Assembly: GCA_024399495.1 (NCBI GenBank)
Contig: JAKSNY010000002.1
Location: 173,539-237,538, forward strand
Length of the DNA stretch: 64,000 bases
Direction: 5' to 3'
Source: Paludibacteraceae bacterium
Lineage (GTDB): Bacteria; Bacteroidota; Bacteroidia; Bacteroidales; Paludibacteraceae
Positions within the stretch are counted from its first letter, which is position 1; each line of letters opens with the position of its first letter. Below are positions 8,456 to 16,950 of this stretch, piece by piece. A program made the translations under genes and the position numbers. The notes under the pieces are model-generated. The model searched no databases. It was given only the letters and a program-made list of their open reading frames with translations, and was not told the DNA's origin.

Positions 8456-9787
8456 TCAACGATTTTTCATAATCATCATCACGTTTGCTTTTCCTTGATG
8501 TATATAATCAAGCAGAGGTCTGTTGCAAGGACAAGTGAATGTGCAGCAACCACACTCAATGCAGTCATATACATAATGTTTCTCTAGTTCATCAAACATA
8601 TTGCGTTGGCTAAGAGTCCCCAATAGATATGGTTCAAGCCCCATAGGGCAAGCGTCAATACATTTTCCGCACCTTGCACAATTACTCTCCTTGCCACGTT
8701 TAGCCTCGCTCTCATCTATCATAACCACTGCAGATGTGCGTTTGTTTGCAGGTGTATCGGTGCTAATCATAGCCTTACCCATCATAGGTCCGCCACAAAT
8801 AAGTTTCTCTGTTCCATCGGGTATGCCGCCAACCATCTCTACAGCAGCACTTAGCGGAGTGCCTATCCTCATTATAAAGTTACCTGGCTCCTTAACTTTC
8901 TTGCCTGTAACTGTAAGTGATATTTCAACTATAGGTTTGTTCTTCTGAACAGCTTCATATACGGCAAAAACAGTAGCCACGTTTTGTACAACCACACCTG
9001 TAGATGCCGGCAATGCACCACTGCGTACAATTCTGCCTGTGAGAGCCTGAATAAGCTGTTTTTCACCGCCTTGCGGATATTTCATTTTAAGCGGAACTAC
9101 CTTAATGTCACAATCTTTAGTATATTTTGGCAGTAGGGATTTAAGGTACTCAATGGCATCTTTTTTGTTGTTCTCCACCCCTATAATCGCTTTCTTAATG
9201 CCCAATGCCTTTAGCAGAATCTGAACGCCCACCATAACCTCATCTCCTTTCTCAAGCATAAGACGATGGTTGTGTGTAAGATAAGGCTCACACTCCACAG
9301 CATTTACAGCAAGAGTGTCTATAGTGCAATCTTTTGGAGGCATTAACTTGACTTGAGTAGGGAAGCATGCTCCACCAAGACCCACGATTCCCGATTTTGA
9401 AATTTTATCAATGATTTCTTTAGGTTCAGCCGTGCATTCTGTTATAAGAGTGTCAGTAGTGTCAATACCTTCAAGCCATTCATCACCCTCCACTGTAATT
9501 ATAACACAAGGGTGGTATGTACCCCATGCATCACGGAATTTATCAACCTTTTTTACAGTTCCGCTAACAGAACTATGTACTGCGGCAGATACAAACCCTC
9601 CTGGTTCACCAATCATTTGTCCTACCTTAACCTTATCTCCAGCCGCCACTATGGGTTTTGCAGGTGCCCCGATGTGTTGGTCAAGCGGTATTGTAACCTC
9701 TGTAGGTACAGCCACCTTCTTAAAAGGCACGCTTGCCGTAATCTTATTATCGTGCGGATGAACACCGCCAACTTTAAAAGTAATCAT
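8456..9787 (-). CDS. rnfC: Rnf complex subunit C (NADH/FMN and Fe-S)
   Basis: 443 residues. The N-terminal RnfC barrel-sandwich domain (GGVHPHDNKITA) is followed by a Gly-rich NAD(H)/FMN-binding Rossmann region (IVGLGGACFPTQVKL), an SLBB domain and two [4Fe-4S] motifs, CARCGKCIDACP and CIECGCCTFTCPCNRP. It is the peripheral subunit that reduces NAD+. Its start overlaps the rnfB stop by 4 nt. Confidence 0.97.
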   Translation of the reverse strand: MITFKVGGVHPHDNKITASVPFKKVAVPTEVTIPLDQHIGAPAKPIVAAGDKVKVGQMIGEPGGFVSAAVHSSVSGTVKKVDKFRDAWGTYHPCVIITVEGDEWLEGIDTTDTLITECTAEPKEIIDKISKSGIVGLGGACFPTQVKLMPPKDCTIDTLAVNAVECEPYLTHNHRLMLEKGDEVMVGVQILLKALGIKKAIIGVENNKKDAIEYLKSLLPKYTKDCDIKVVPLKMKYPQGGEKQLIQALTGRIVRSGALPASTGVVVQNVATVFAVYEAVQKNKPIVEISLTVTGKKVKEPGNFIMRIGTPLSAAVEMVGGIPDGTEKLICGGPMMGKAMISTDTPANKRTSAVVMIDESEAKRGKESNCARCGKCIDACPMGLEPYLLGTLSQRNMFDELEKHYVYDCIECGCCTFTCPCNRPLLDYIHQGKANVMMIMKNR

Positions 9788-10638
9788 GCTCCAGCCTCCT
9801 CTTTTTTATCGGGTTCTTTTGGCTTAATTACAGGAAAATTCTCAACCACAATGGCACCGGTAGGGCATACACTTGCACATTTGCGGCAAAGTCTGCATTT
9901 TGTGGTGTCTATATGGGCAAGATTGTCTGTAATTGTAATGGCTTCAAATTGGCACTCCTTTACACATTTGGAGCAACCTATACATGCGTTCTCGCAATCC
10001 TTACGTGCAATTGCACCTTTATCTGTGTTACTGCACTTAACGTATATCTGACGGTTCTTAGGCCATTTTTTGCGTAACTCTATAATATGTTTAGGACAAC
10101 TCTTTACGCAGGAACCGCACCCTGTACACTTATCGCCATCAACCTTTATGGAGCCTGTCTCTGCATCTATGCTCAATGCTCCAAACTGACACGCTTCCAC
10201 ACAATCGCCAAATCCCAAGCAAGAGTAGGGGCAAGTGCTCTCTCCGCTATATACGGCTTGTGAAATCTTGCAACTGCGTACACCGTCATACTTGTTTGTG
10301 GTGGGACGGTTGTTGCAAATTGTCTGGCATTTTATGACTGCTACCATAGGTGTGGATTCTGCTGCTGTCATTCCAAGAATAGCACCTATATTTTTCATGG
10401 TTTCAGTACCACCTACAGGGCATAACAGTCCGTCAAGTGAGTCTGCCTTTACACATCGCTCGGCAAAATTACGGCAACCGGCACTGCCGCACCCTCCGCA
10501 GTTTGCACCAGGCAGGCAACTCTGAACCTGGTCTATACGCGGGTCTTCCTCTACCTTAAACTTCTGTAGAAGAACATACAGTAATACCGCCGATACCAGA
10601 CCTATTACTGCAAGTACTATTATTGATGTTAAAACCAT
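9784..10638 (-). CDS. rnfB: Rnf complex subunit B (polyferredoxin)
   Basis: 284 residues. An N-terminal membrane helix (TSIIVLAVIGLVSAVLLYVL) is followed by the Fe-S domain CLPGANCGGCGSAGCRNFA with a distal Cys, then further ferredoxin-type clusters (CTGCGSCVKSCP, CIGCSKCVKECQ, CRLCRKCASVCP) and an extra CPYSCLGFGDCVEACQ segment. It accepts electrons from reduced ferredoxin. It is the first rnf gene proper, preceded by rseC and a repeat spacer. Confidence 0.97.
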   Translation of the reverse strand: MVLTSIIVLAVIGLVSAVLLYVLLQKFKVEEDPRIDQVQSCLPGANCGGCGSAGCRNFAERCVKADSLDGLLCPVGGTETMKNIGAILGMTAAESTPMVAVIKCQTICNNRPTTNKYDGVRSCKISQAVYSGESTCPYSCLGFGDCVEACQFGALSIDAETGSIKVDGDKCTGCGSCVKSCPKHIIELRKKWPKNRQIYVKCSNTDKGAIARKDCENACIGCSKCVKECQFEAITITDNLAHIDTTKCRLCRKCASVCPTGAIVVENFPVIKPKEPDKKEEAGA

Positions 10639-10710
10639 CTTGTTAATTGAAAGTTGAAAGTTGAAAATTGAAAGTTATTCATACATCATACATCATACAT
10701 CATACATAAA
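10639..10710 (-). repeat. Composite simple-repeat spacer between rseC and rnfB
   Basis: On the coding strand: four ATGTATGATG units, AATAAC, then CTTTCAATTTTCAACTTTCAACTTTC-like units up to rnfB. This is the third such spacer in the operon. Confidence 0.8.
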
Positions 10711-10716
10711 CCCCAT

Positions 10717-11130
10717 CTATCCTCGTCCTTTGACTCTTACCTTAAATTTTGTCCAATCATCAATTCTACTCTTGAATAGATATATGACTATATAGTAAAC
10801 CGCTGTAATGCAAAGTGCTACAAGTGCCGCTACTGCTTCTGACGCTCCGCACAGAATTGCTGTTGCAAGTGCTATGACCAACACAATCAGAGGTAAAACG
10901 TATGCTATAAATACGGCTTTGAGTCCCGTTCTTTCAGAAATCTCTACTGTAACTGTATCTCCGATGTTAAAATCAGAAGCGTTTTTGCACTCTATTTCCA
11001 AACATCTGTGTTTTCCGTTTAAGACCCTGCAAGTACTGCTTGCATTGCAATGTCCGCAAGCCTCTTGTCGGATTATATCAACCGATAAAATACCGTCTTT
11101 GTTGCCTATTACAGTACCACTATGCAACAT
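10717..11130 (-). CDS. rseC: RseC/MucC-family positive regulator-like protein
   Basis: 137 residues from the ATG at 11130. The frame is open further upstream, but that extension reads through the gap before the EamA gene and shows no family similarity. The N-terminal cytoplasmic part has the Cys motif CGHCNASSTC typical of RseC, followed by two membrane helices (VFIAYVLPLIVLVIALATAI and VAALVALCITAVYYIVIYLF). RseC homologues head rnf/rsx operons in many bacteria and are linked to reduction of redox regulators or Rnf maturation; the exact role here is inferred from position. Confidence 0.88.
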   Translation of the reverse strand: MLHSGTVIGNKDGILSVDIIRQEACGHCNASSTCRVLNGKHRCLEIECKNASDFNIGDTVTVEISERTGLKAVFIAYVLPLIVLVIALATAILCGASEAVAALVALCITAVYYIVIYLFKSRIDDWTKFKVRVKGRG

Positions 11131-11228
11131 GTAAATATCACAAATTCCAATTTGCAAATTTAGTGATTTTTTGATAGAAAGACAAAAAAAAGAATAAATA
11201 TCACAAATATTGAGGTAAATATGTATAA

Positions 11229-12089
11229 TTATCCTAATGCCAGTGCTATGACACCAATCAGTACACCTGTAAGGGCTATGGCTTTTGGAACAATGTTTGT
11301 GTCTCGCATTACCAACACCCCATATATAAAGGGTATAACAGTTCCAGTTCTGCGGATTGCAGATAGAATGGATAACATGGCATCGGGTTGGGAGAGTGCA
11401 TAAAAATAGGCTAAATCTGAAGTGACCCAAAATAATGATATGCCTACAATGCTCCATTTCCATTTAAAATTTCCTACTGCACCTTTATTGCCACACCAAA
11501 TGAAACTCACTATTATCAGCATCATAACAGCCTGTTCCAGTGCATAGTAGAATTGGACAGCATACCTGTTTATGTTTCTTAAAAGATATTTGTCATAAAG
11601 TCCGCTTGCCGCTCCTAAAAGCATACCTGCTATTACAAGCAAAATGTATTTGTTGTTGAATGATTGTTTCTCTTTTTTGCCTATTGTGGAGAAAACAAAA
11701 AAGGATATTGTCACTAATGAAATGGCACACCATTGGAAAGGTGTAAGTCTTTCACCAAAAATTATCACAGCCCCTAAAATAACCCACATTGGTCTGGTGG
11801 CTCCTATGGGTGACGCTATTGTAAGCGGGACATTCTTTATTCCATAATAAGAGCATAATCCGGACCCCAATATCATGCACGCTTTAATGAATATAAGCAA
11901 GTGTGTCTTTATGTCAAGGCTTTGGATATGTGGAACCGCTATAGGAATCAAAAGTAGGGTGGAGCATATCATAGAAAAGCACAGTACAAGCAAAACTGCG
12001 TTGTCTTGAACTGATTTTTTCTTGCATATCTCATAAATGCCTAATAAAAAGGCAGATATAAACCCAAATAAAATCCACATAATTAGCAA
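11229..12089 (-). CDS. EamA/DMT-family transporter
   Basis: 286 residues with ten predicted membrane helices in two EamA repeats (the first near residues 3-135, the second near 150-285); conserved pieces include ASPIGATRPMWVILGAVIIFGERLTPFQW. Family members export metabolites or take up nucleotide sugars and amino acids; the substrate cannot be told from sequence. It lies 21 nt after thiL in the same direction and upstream of rseC, so it may share the transcript. Confidence 0.88.
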   Translation of the reverse strand: MLIMWILFGFISAFLLGIYEICKKKSVQDNAVLLVLCFSMICSTLLLIPIAVPHIQSLDIKTHLLIFIKACMILGSGLCSYYGIKNVPLTIASPIGATRPMWVILGAVIIFGERLTPFQWCAISLVTISFFVFSTIGKKEKQSFNNKYILLVIAGMLLGAASGLYDKYLLRNINRYAVQFYYALEQAVMMLIIVSFIWCGNKGAVGNFKWKWSIVGISLFWVTSDLAYFYALSQPDAMLSILSAIRRTGTVIPFIYGVLVMRDTNIVPKAIALTGVLIGVIALALG

Positions 12090-12110
12090 TTACTGACTGA
12101 CAATACTTCT

Positions 12111-13142
12111 TTAAAATCCTGTCCATCCTTGTGCCTTGAGTGTCATTTCTGCACCGTCTCTTGTCACCATAACTTTCTCATTCTCATCAGCGGTAATGTA
12201 CCCGATAGCCTTAATGCCCTCAATCTCGTTTATCTTCTCGTGCGAAGAGAGTGGTACTGTAAATAGTAATTCATAATCTTCGCCACCATTCAGTGCGGCA
12301 GTTACTAAATTCATATTAAATTCTTCAGCCTGTACTGCAGTTTCGTAGTCAATAGGTATCTTGTCTTCATAAACCCTACATCCAACCTTGCTCTCTTTGC
12401 ATATATGCAACAGTTCAGAAGATAGCCCGTCAGATATGTCCATCATAGCAGTAGGCACTATGCCTGCCTTGTCCAGTTTCTCTATTATATCACGGCGTGC
12501 CTCCGGTTTCAGCTGACGTTCAAGCAGATACTCCTTGCCTGCAAAATCGGGTTGCATGCCTTCCTCTCCATTATTGTTTTGGAATAGGGCTTTCTCACGC
12601 TCTAAAATCTGCAAGCCCATATACGCCGCACCTAAATTTCCGCTTACACATATTATATCTGTGTTTTTGGCACCGTTACGGCAAACAATCTTACCCTCCT
12701 TGCCGTAACCTATACATGTTATGCTGATAGTAAGACCTGTAACCGATGCGGAGGTGTCGCCGCCCACCAAGTCCACCTTATGACGCTCACAAGCAAGCTT
12801 GATACCATCGTAAAGTTCCTCCAAATCCTCAGTTTGAAAACGGCTGCTTACACCTATGGATACTGTAATCTGCTTAGGCATTCCGTTCATTGCGTAAATA
12901 TCAGAGAAATTGACCATTGCGGCTTTGTAGCCCAAGTGTTTAAGTGGTACGTAGGTAAGGTCAAAATGAATGCCCTCAAGCAGAAGGTCTGTGGTAACAA
13001 GTACGCGGCTATCTTTTCCTGAATAGTCTAATATGGCTGCATCGTCACCCACACCCTTAATGGTGCTGCTATTCTCTAACTTTATGGTTTTAGTAAGGTG
13101 GTCTATTAGCCCAAACTCACCCAATGTTGAAATTTCAGACAT
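12111..13142 (-). CDS. thiL: Thiamine-monophosphate kinase
   Basis: 343 residues. It phosphorylates thiamine monophosphate to the active diphosphate with ATP. AIRS-type N-terminal domain: GVGDDAAIL metal/phosphate loop, TTDLLLEGIHFDL, KAAMVNFSDIYAMNGMP, VGGDTSAS. The C-terminal domain carries MMDISDGLSSEL and NGGEDYELLFT. The lengthened FDLTYVPLKHLGYKA variant is usual in Bacteroidetes. It stands first in the minus-strand run. Confidence 0.96.
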   Translation of the reverse strand: MSEISTLGEFGLIDHLTKTIKLENSSTIKGVGDDAAILDYSGKDSRVLVTTDLLLEGIHFDLTYVPLKHLGYKAAMVNFSDIYAMNGMPKQITVSIGVSSRFQTEDLEELYDGIKLACERHKVDLVGGDTSASVTGLTISITCIGYGKEGKIVCRNGAKNTDIICVSGNLGAAYMGLQILEREKALFQNNNGEEGMQPDFAGKEYLLERQLKPEARRDIIEKLDKAGIVPTAMMDISDGLSSELLHICKESKVGCRVYEDKIPIDYETAVQAEEFNMNLVTAALNGGEDYELLFTVPLSSHEKINEIEGIKAIGYITADENEKVMVTRDGAEMTLKAQGWTGF

Positions 13143-13211
13143 GTGATATGTTATTTTTCTGCAAAATTAGTTAATAATTTTTATTGTACAAAACTTATTC
13201 TTTGTTTTGAT

Positions 13212-13443
13212 TATATGCCTTGCTTCTTGCTGGGTGCTCGCTTTTTCCCTTCAAAACGCCAAACTTGTTGCGGTGCTCCGCAAACTCGCACTATGTGCTC
13301 AAACAATGCTCCGCTCCTCCAAGTGGAAGCGTTTTGCTGACGCCATGCTCGTCACGACTCAGCATAATCCAAGCAAACTTGGCTTCTGCTTTCGCTGTTC
13401 CTCACAGTGGTGCGGGGCTCGCAATGCAATTGCAAGGCATATA
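13212..13443 (-). repeat. Structured intergenic repeat, family 2 copy E
   Basis: A 12-bp terminal inverted repeat (TATATGCCTTGC at 13212-13223, GCAAGGCATATA at 13432-13443) encloses about 210 bp with several internal inverted repeats. Bases 13245-13336, read on the minus strand, match 53787-53877 on the plus strand with about five differences in 92, so this is a dispersed element. The outer stem differs wholly from that of the other copy. The 447-bp thiL-to-restriction-cassette gap holds this element, the direct repeat at 13470 and no convincing gene. Confidence 0.8.
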
Positions 13444-13469
13444 ATTAAAACAATTTGTATATAATTTGC

Positions 13470-13537
13470 AAAATTGTTGAAATCTTATTTTGCATAACTT
13501 GAAAAATGAGTTGGATTTTTATTACTTTTGTAGCAAA
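13470..13537 (+). repeat. 68-bp direct repeat, left copy, carrying a -7 promoter element
   Basis: It matches 18525-18592 at 63 of 68 positions, the first 31 being identical. It includes TACTTTTG (13523-13530), which fits TAnnTTTG. The right copy lies just before the gldA-like gene, so this copy probably supplies the promoter for the restriction-modification cassette that starts at 13590. Confidence 0.9.
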
Positions 13538-13589
13538 GATTGATTGGTAATGTTATCTTATTGTATAAACTAAAGGTATTTAATAACTT

Positions 13590-14489
13590 ATGGCAGTCCC
13601 ATCCTTTGAAAAATTTTTGTACCCTTTTCTTAAGTGTTTGGAAAGTGGAGATGTAACATTAAATGATATGCGTAAAGAGTTAATAAAAAAATTTAACTTA
13701 ACGCAAGAAGATTTGCAATTGCGTACTAAGAGCGGAAATGAAACTCAATTTAATGATAGAATTGGATGGGCAAGACAATATTTTAGACGTGCACTTTTTA
13801 TTACTATTCCTAAAAATGGAACATATAGCATTACACAAAGAGGAAAGGATTTCTTGAAAACACATGAAACTCTTACAATTGATGATTTGATGGCATATCC
13901 AGAGTATGCTGCATTCAATTCTTCGCATAAAAGCAAAGCATCAAGAAATGCACATTGTTTTATTACAGAACTCACACCTACAGACCAAATAGAACAAGCT
14001 TTTGAAAATATAGAGAATAATCTTGCAGCCGATTTGTTAGCAAAAATAATGGATCAGTCACCAGAATTTTTTGAACATCTTGTTGTAGATTTATTAATTA
14101 AAATGGGATATGGAGGATCGTTTGCAGATTCAGCAAAAATTACACAAATAAGCAATGATGAAGGAATCGATGGTATTATTTACGAAGATAAATTAGGATT
14201 AGACAAAATATATGTTCAAGCAAAACGATGGAATAATCCAGTCGGAAGACCAGTTATACAGCAATTTGCTGGGGCTTTGGTTGGACAAAATGCCACTAAG
14301 GGTGTATTTATAACTACTAGTCAATATAGCAAAGAAGCTAAACAATATGTTATTAACCTACATCAAAAAATTGTACTTATCGATGGTTACGAATTATCTC
14401 GTTATATGATAGAATACAATGTCGGTGTAAGCACCAAACATATTTATGAGGTAAAAAAAATAGATTCTGATTATTTTGAAGACCAATGA
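13590..14489 (+). CDS. Mrr-like restriction endonuclease
   Basis: 299 residues. Residues 1-90 form the Mrr N-terminal winged helix (MAVPSFEKFLYPFLKCLESG, GWARQYFRRALF, YSITQRGKDFL). Residues 160-285 are the Mrr catalytic domain of the PD-(D/E)xK superfamily: FFEHLVVDLLIKMGYGG, NDEGIDGIIYED with the acidic residues, and VQAKRWN with the Gln/Lys of the QxK variant. Family members are methylation-dependent type IV enzymes or type II-like subunits. As the first gene of an ATGA-overlapping operon with two C5-methyltransferases it is more likely part of that system than a methyl-specific enzyme. DNA is AT-rich compared with neighbours. Confidence 0.88.
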   Translation: MAVPSFEKFLYPFLKCLESGDVTLNDMRKELIKKFNLTQEDLQLRTKSGNETQFNDRIGWARQYFRRALFITIPKNGTYSITQRGKDFLKTHETLTIDDLMAYPEYAAFNSSHKSKASRNAHCFITELTPTDQIEQAFENIENNLAADLLAKIMDQSPEFFEHLVVDLLIKMGYGGSFADSAKITQISNDEGIDGIIYEDKLGLDKIYVQAKRWNNPVGRPVIQQFAGALVGQNATKGVFITTSQYSKEAKQYVINLHQKIVLIDGYELSRYMIEYNVGVSTKHIYEVKKIDSDYFEDQ

Positions 14490-15526
14490 ATAATTCATCA
14501 TATAATGTAATTGATCTTTTTTGTGGATGCGGAGGAATGTCTCTCGGTTTTGAAAAAGCAGGATTCAATATGTTGCTTGGTATCGATAATTGGGAAGATG
14601 CATTGAAAACATATCGATATAATCATAAGAATGCTAATACTCTTTGCGGTGATTTATCAACGCTTACACCAGAAGAGGTGAACTCTAAAATCAAAAATGA
14701 GAAGATTGATGTAATTATCGGAGGCCCTCCGTGTCAGGGATTCTCGGTGGCTGGTAAACGTATCATTGAGGATAAACGCAATGAACTATATAAATCATTT
14801 GTGAAAATGGTTGCGTATTTTAAGCCTAAAGCATTTGTTTTTGAGAATGTACCCAATATTCTTTCTATTGGTAATGGTGTTGTTCGTGACGCTATTATTA
14901 AAGATTTTTCTGAACTTGGATATAAGGTGGTTTACAAGATTTTACTTGCTTCAGATTACGGTGTTCCTCAAAATCGCAAAAGAGCTATATTTGTTGGTTT
15001 GTTAAATGGGAATGAATTTTCTTATCCAAAGGGTAATATTGCTAAACCAATAACGACAAGAGAAGCATTATCCGATTTGCCGGAATATTCAATTCCGGAA
15101 GGAGGAGAATATGTTTGTCCACCACAAAGTGAGTATCAAAAACGAATGAGAGCAAATAGTAATGTTGTGTATAATCATAATGTTACAGTTCATACTGTTC
15201 AAACGCAGCATATCATTTCACTGGTACCCGATGGGGGAAATTATAAGGATTTGCCAATAGAGTTACAGCAGACTCGAAAGGTTCACATAGCATGGACTCG
15301 GTTGTGTAGCTCAAAACCGAGTATTACAATTGATACTGGGCACAATCATCATTTTCATTACGTATATAATCGTGTACCTACGGTTAGAGAATCAGCTAGA
15401 TTACAATCATTTCCAGATGATTTTATTTTTTGTGGAGGAAAGACAAGCCAATTAAAACAAGTGGGTAATGCCGTACCTCCAATTATGGCAGAAACAATAG
15501 CAACTTCAATAATACTACAATTATGA
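14486..15526 (+). CDS. DNA (cytosine-5)-methyltransferase, first of cassette
   Basis: 346 residues with the full motif order of C5-methyltransferases: I (DLFCGCGGMSLGFEKAGF), IV (GGPPCQGFSVAG, catalytic Cys near residue 83), VI (FENV), VIII (QNRKRAIFVG), a short target-recognition region, IX (RESARLQSFPD) and X (QVGNAVPP). It should be active. Start and stop overlap the neighbours by 4 nt (ATGA) on both sides. The recognition sequence cannot be read from the protein. Confidence 0.95.
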   Translation: MNNSSYNVIDLFCGCGGMSLGFEKAGFNMLLGIDNWEDALKTYRYNHKNANTLCGDLSTLTPEEVNSKIKNEKIDVIIGGPPCQGFSVAGKRIIEDKRNELYKSFVKMVAYFKPKAFVFENVPNILSIGNGVVRDAIIKDFSELGYKVVYKILLASDYGVPQNRKRAIFVGLLNGNEFSYPKGNIAKPITTREALSDLPEYSIPEGGEYVCPPQSEYQKRMRANSNVVYNHNVTVHTVQTQHIISLVPDGGNYKDLPIELQQTRKVHIAWTRLCSSKPSITIDTGHNHHFHYVYNRVPTVRESARLQSFPDDFIFCGGKTSQLKQVGNAVPPIMAETIATSIILQL

Positions 15527-16950
15527 GTTATACACCGGAACATCAATATAGATGTACAATAATTAGAGGCAAAAGTCAAACTGATATGGAGGACTTGCTT
15601 CCTCTATATGCAAATATGGTTCACAAAGTATGTCCATGTGAAGAGAGTGTTTTTAAGGCATCATGTTATAGGATGCTTTCAAAAGCTTTGTTTAGTACAA
15701 CATCGTATGATACACTTCCAAAAGGCAATAAAAAAACAGTACAAAATCACCTATCTGAAATTGCTGGCATATTGCTTGGTTTATATTATATTAGATACGA
15801 TGGTGACATCGTTTATGTGTGTGAATCAGATTCATGCAAGTATCTTGTTGACCATAACGATTATCCTGTGTTTTTCCAAAATCTATGTCTTAATTTTCAA
15901 TTTCCTAATGGAGCTAAATGGATGCAATATGTCAAAGAAGATATAAATAATAAGATACATATAAAGCCTTTTTGTTATATTGTTGAATTGTTGTATTATG
16001 CACAAAATCAATCAGAGAAGAAGTTGCTTACACAACAGGAAATAGGTTATTATGTCCTTAATAATTTGGATGTCTTACAGGGTAATGTATCCTGTAAGGA
16101 AGTTTATGATCGTATTATGCTTGATCGTCAGCAAAAAATTGGACGTAATAAATTGCAGGGCTCATATAACTGGCAACATATACGTGAACAATTCAATTTA
16201 TTGGAACTTGCCAATATTATTAAAACTGACGCAACATACATTTGGTTAAATCGGGAAGAAAGAAATGTAATTGCGATATTCCTTGCTAATGGTGGAACAT
16301 TTACGTTTGATCCTTATAAATATAATTTAAATAGCAAGCAAGAAAGGAAAATATACCTTGAGGACTGGAAATTCTCCTATGGTAAATTTAATATGGAACT
16401 TCTAAATACGACATACCCCATACCAACAAATATTGTTATATACGGAAGAGATGGACAAAAAGCATGTGGGGGAGCTACGAAATCAACAGTCGATTTAGGT
16501 GATGAGGGAGAAAATCTTGTGTTTTATCTTGAGCAGGAACGTGTGCGTAAATATAAAGAACGTCTCATAAATAAGGTGCTTCTGCTAGGAAAAACAAAAG
16601 GTCTCGGTTACGATATTGCTTCTGTTGAAGCCGATGAAAATGTTAATCATCCAGAATTTGCAAGATATATTGAAGTTAAGTCAACCAGACGTATGACAGA
16701 ACCGGATTTCGGCACCGATGGATGGTCTGATGCACTAAATCTTACCGCTAAGGAATGGGTTGCGGCAGAACAATATCAAGAATATTATAATATTTATCGC
16801 GTTTATTTTCTGATAAAGTCAAATAAGACCATTGTAGTTAGAATACAAAATCCATTTAAAAAGGCGGAAGAAGGAAAAATAGAGGTTTATCCAACTACCT
16901 ATCAAATGAGTTTTGATTCACGTGTAATTGAAAAGTGTTATGATGAATAA
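15523..16950 (+). CDS. DUF3883-domain nuclease-like protein of the restriction cassette
   Basis: 475 residues. The N-terminal 320 residues resemble nothing I can name. The C-terminal 140 match DUF3883 (NO VEIN C-terminal type), a PD-(D/E)xK-like fold: DLGDEGENLVFYLEQERV, the acidic GLGYDIAS, and the core RYIEVKSTR with Glu-x-Lys. Such domains occur in restriction and defence genes. Start overlaps the first methyltransferase by 4 nt. I infer a restriction subunit, perhaps with target recognition in the N-terminal part; an effector of another kind is possible. Confidence 0.78.
   Translation: MSYTPEHQYRCTIIRGKSQTDMEDLLPLYANMVHKVCPCEESVFKASCYRMLSKALFSTTSYDTLPKGNKKTVQNHLSEIAGILLGLYYIRYDGDIVYVCESDSCKYLVDHNDYPVFFQNLCLNFQFPNGAKWMQYVKEDINNKIHIKPFCYIVELLYYAQNQSEKKLLTQQEIGYYVLNNLDVLQGNVSCKEVYDRIMLDRQQKIGRNKLQGSYNWQHIREQFNLLELANIIKTDATYIWLNREERNVIAIFLANGGTFTFDPYKYNLNSKQERKIYLEDWKFSYGKFNMELLNTTYPIPTNIVIYGRDGQKACGGATKSTVDLGDEGENLVFYLEQERVRKYKERLINKVLLLGKTKGLGYDIASVEADENVNHPEFARYIEVKSTRRMTEPDFGTDGWSDALNLTAKEWVAAEQYQEYYNIYRVYFLIKSNKTIVVRIQNPFKKAEEGKIEVYPTTYQMSFDSRVIEKCYDE

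Noticed and set aside
9512-10051. Plus-strand open frame of about 180 codons over rnfC/rnfB
   Set aside because: Antisense to two clear Fe-S proteins; the Cys/His-rich product is what antisense reading of such codons gives.
6115-10710. CRISPR-like arrays in the rnf spacers
   Set aside because: Units are 7-10 bp, degenerate and without unique spacers; no cas genes are present. They are simple tandem repeats.
11131-11463. Upstream extension of rseC to 248 residues
   Set aside because: The added part overlaps the EamA gene in another frame and contains no RseC-like sequence; the ATG at 11130 gives the family-length protein.
13143-13464. Short plus-strand open frames between thiL and the restriction cassette
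   Set aside because: All lie within the structured repeat E; the same core elsewhere (53787-53877) is not kept open in a shared frame, so coding is unlikely.
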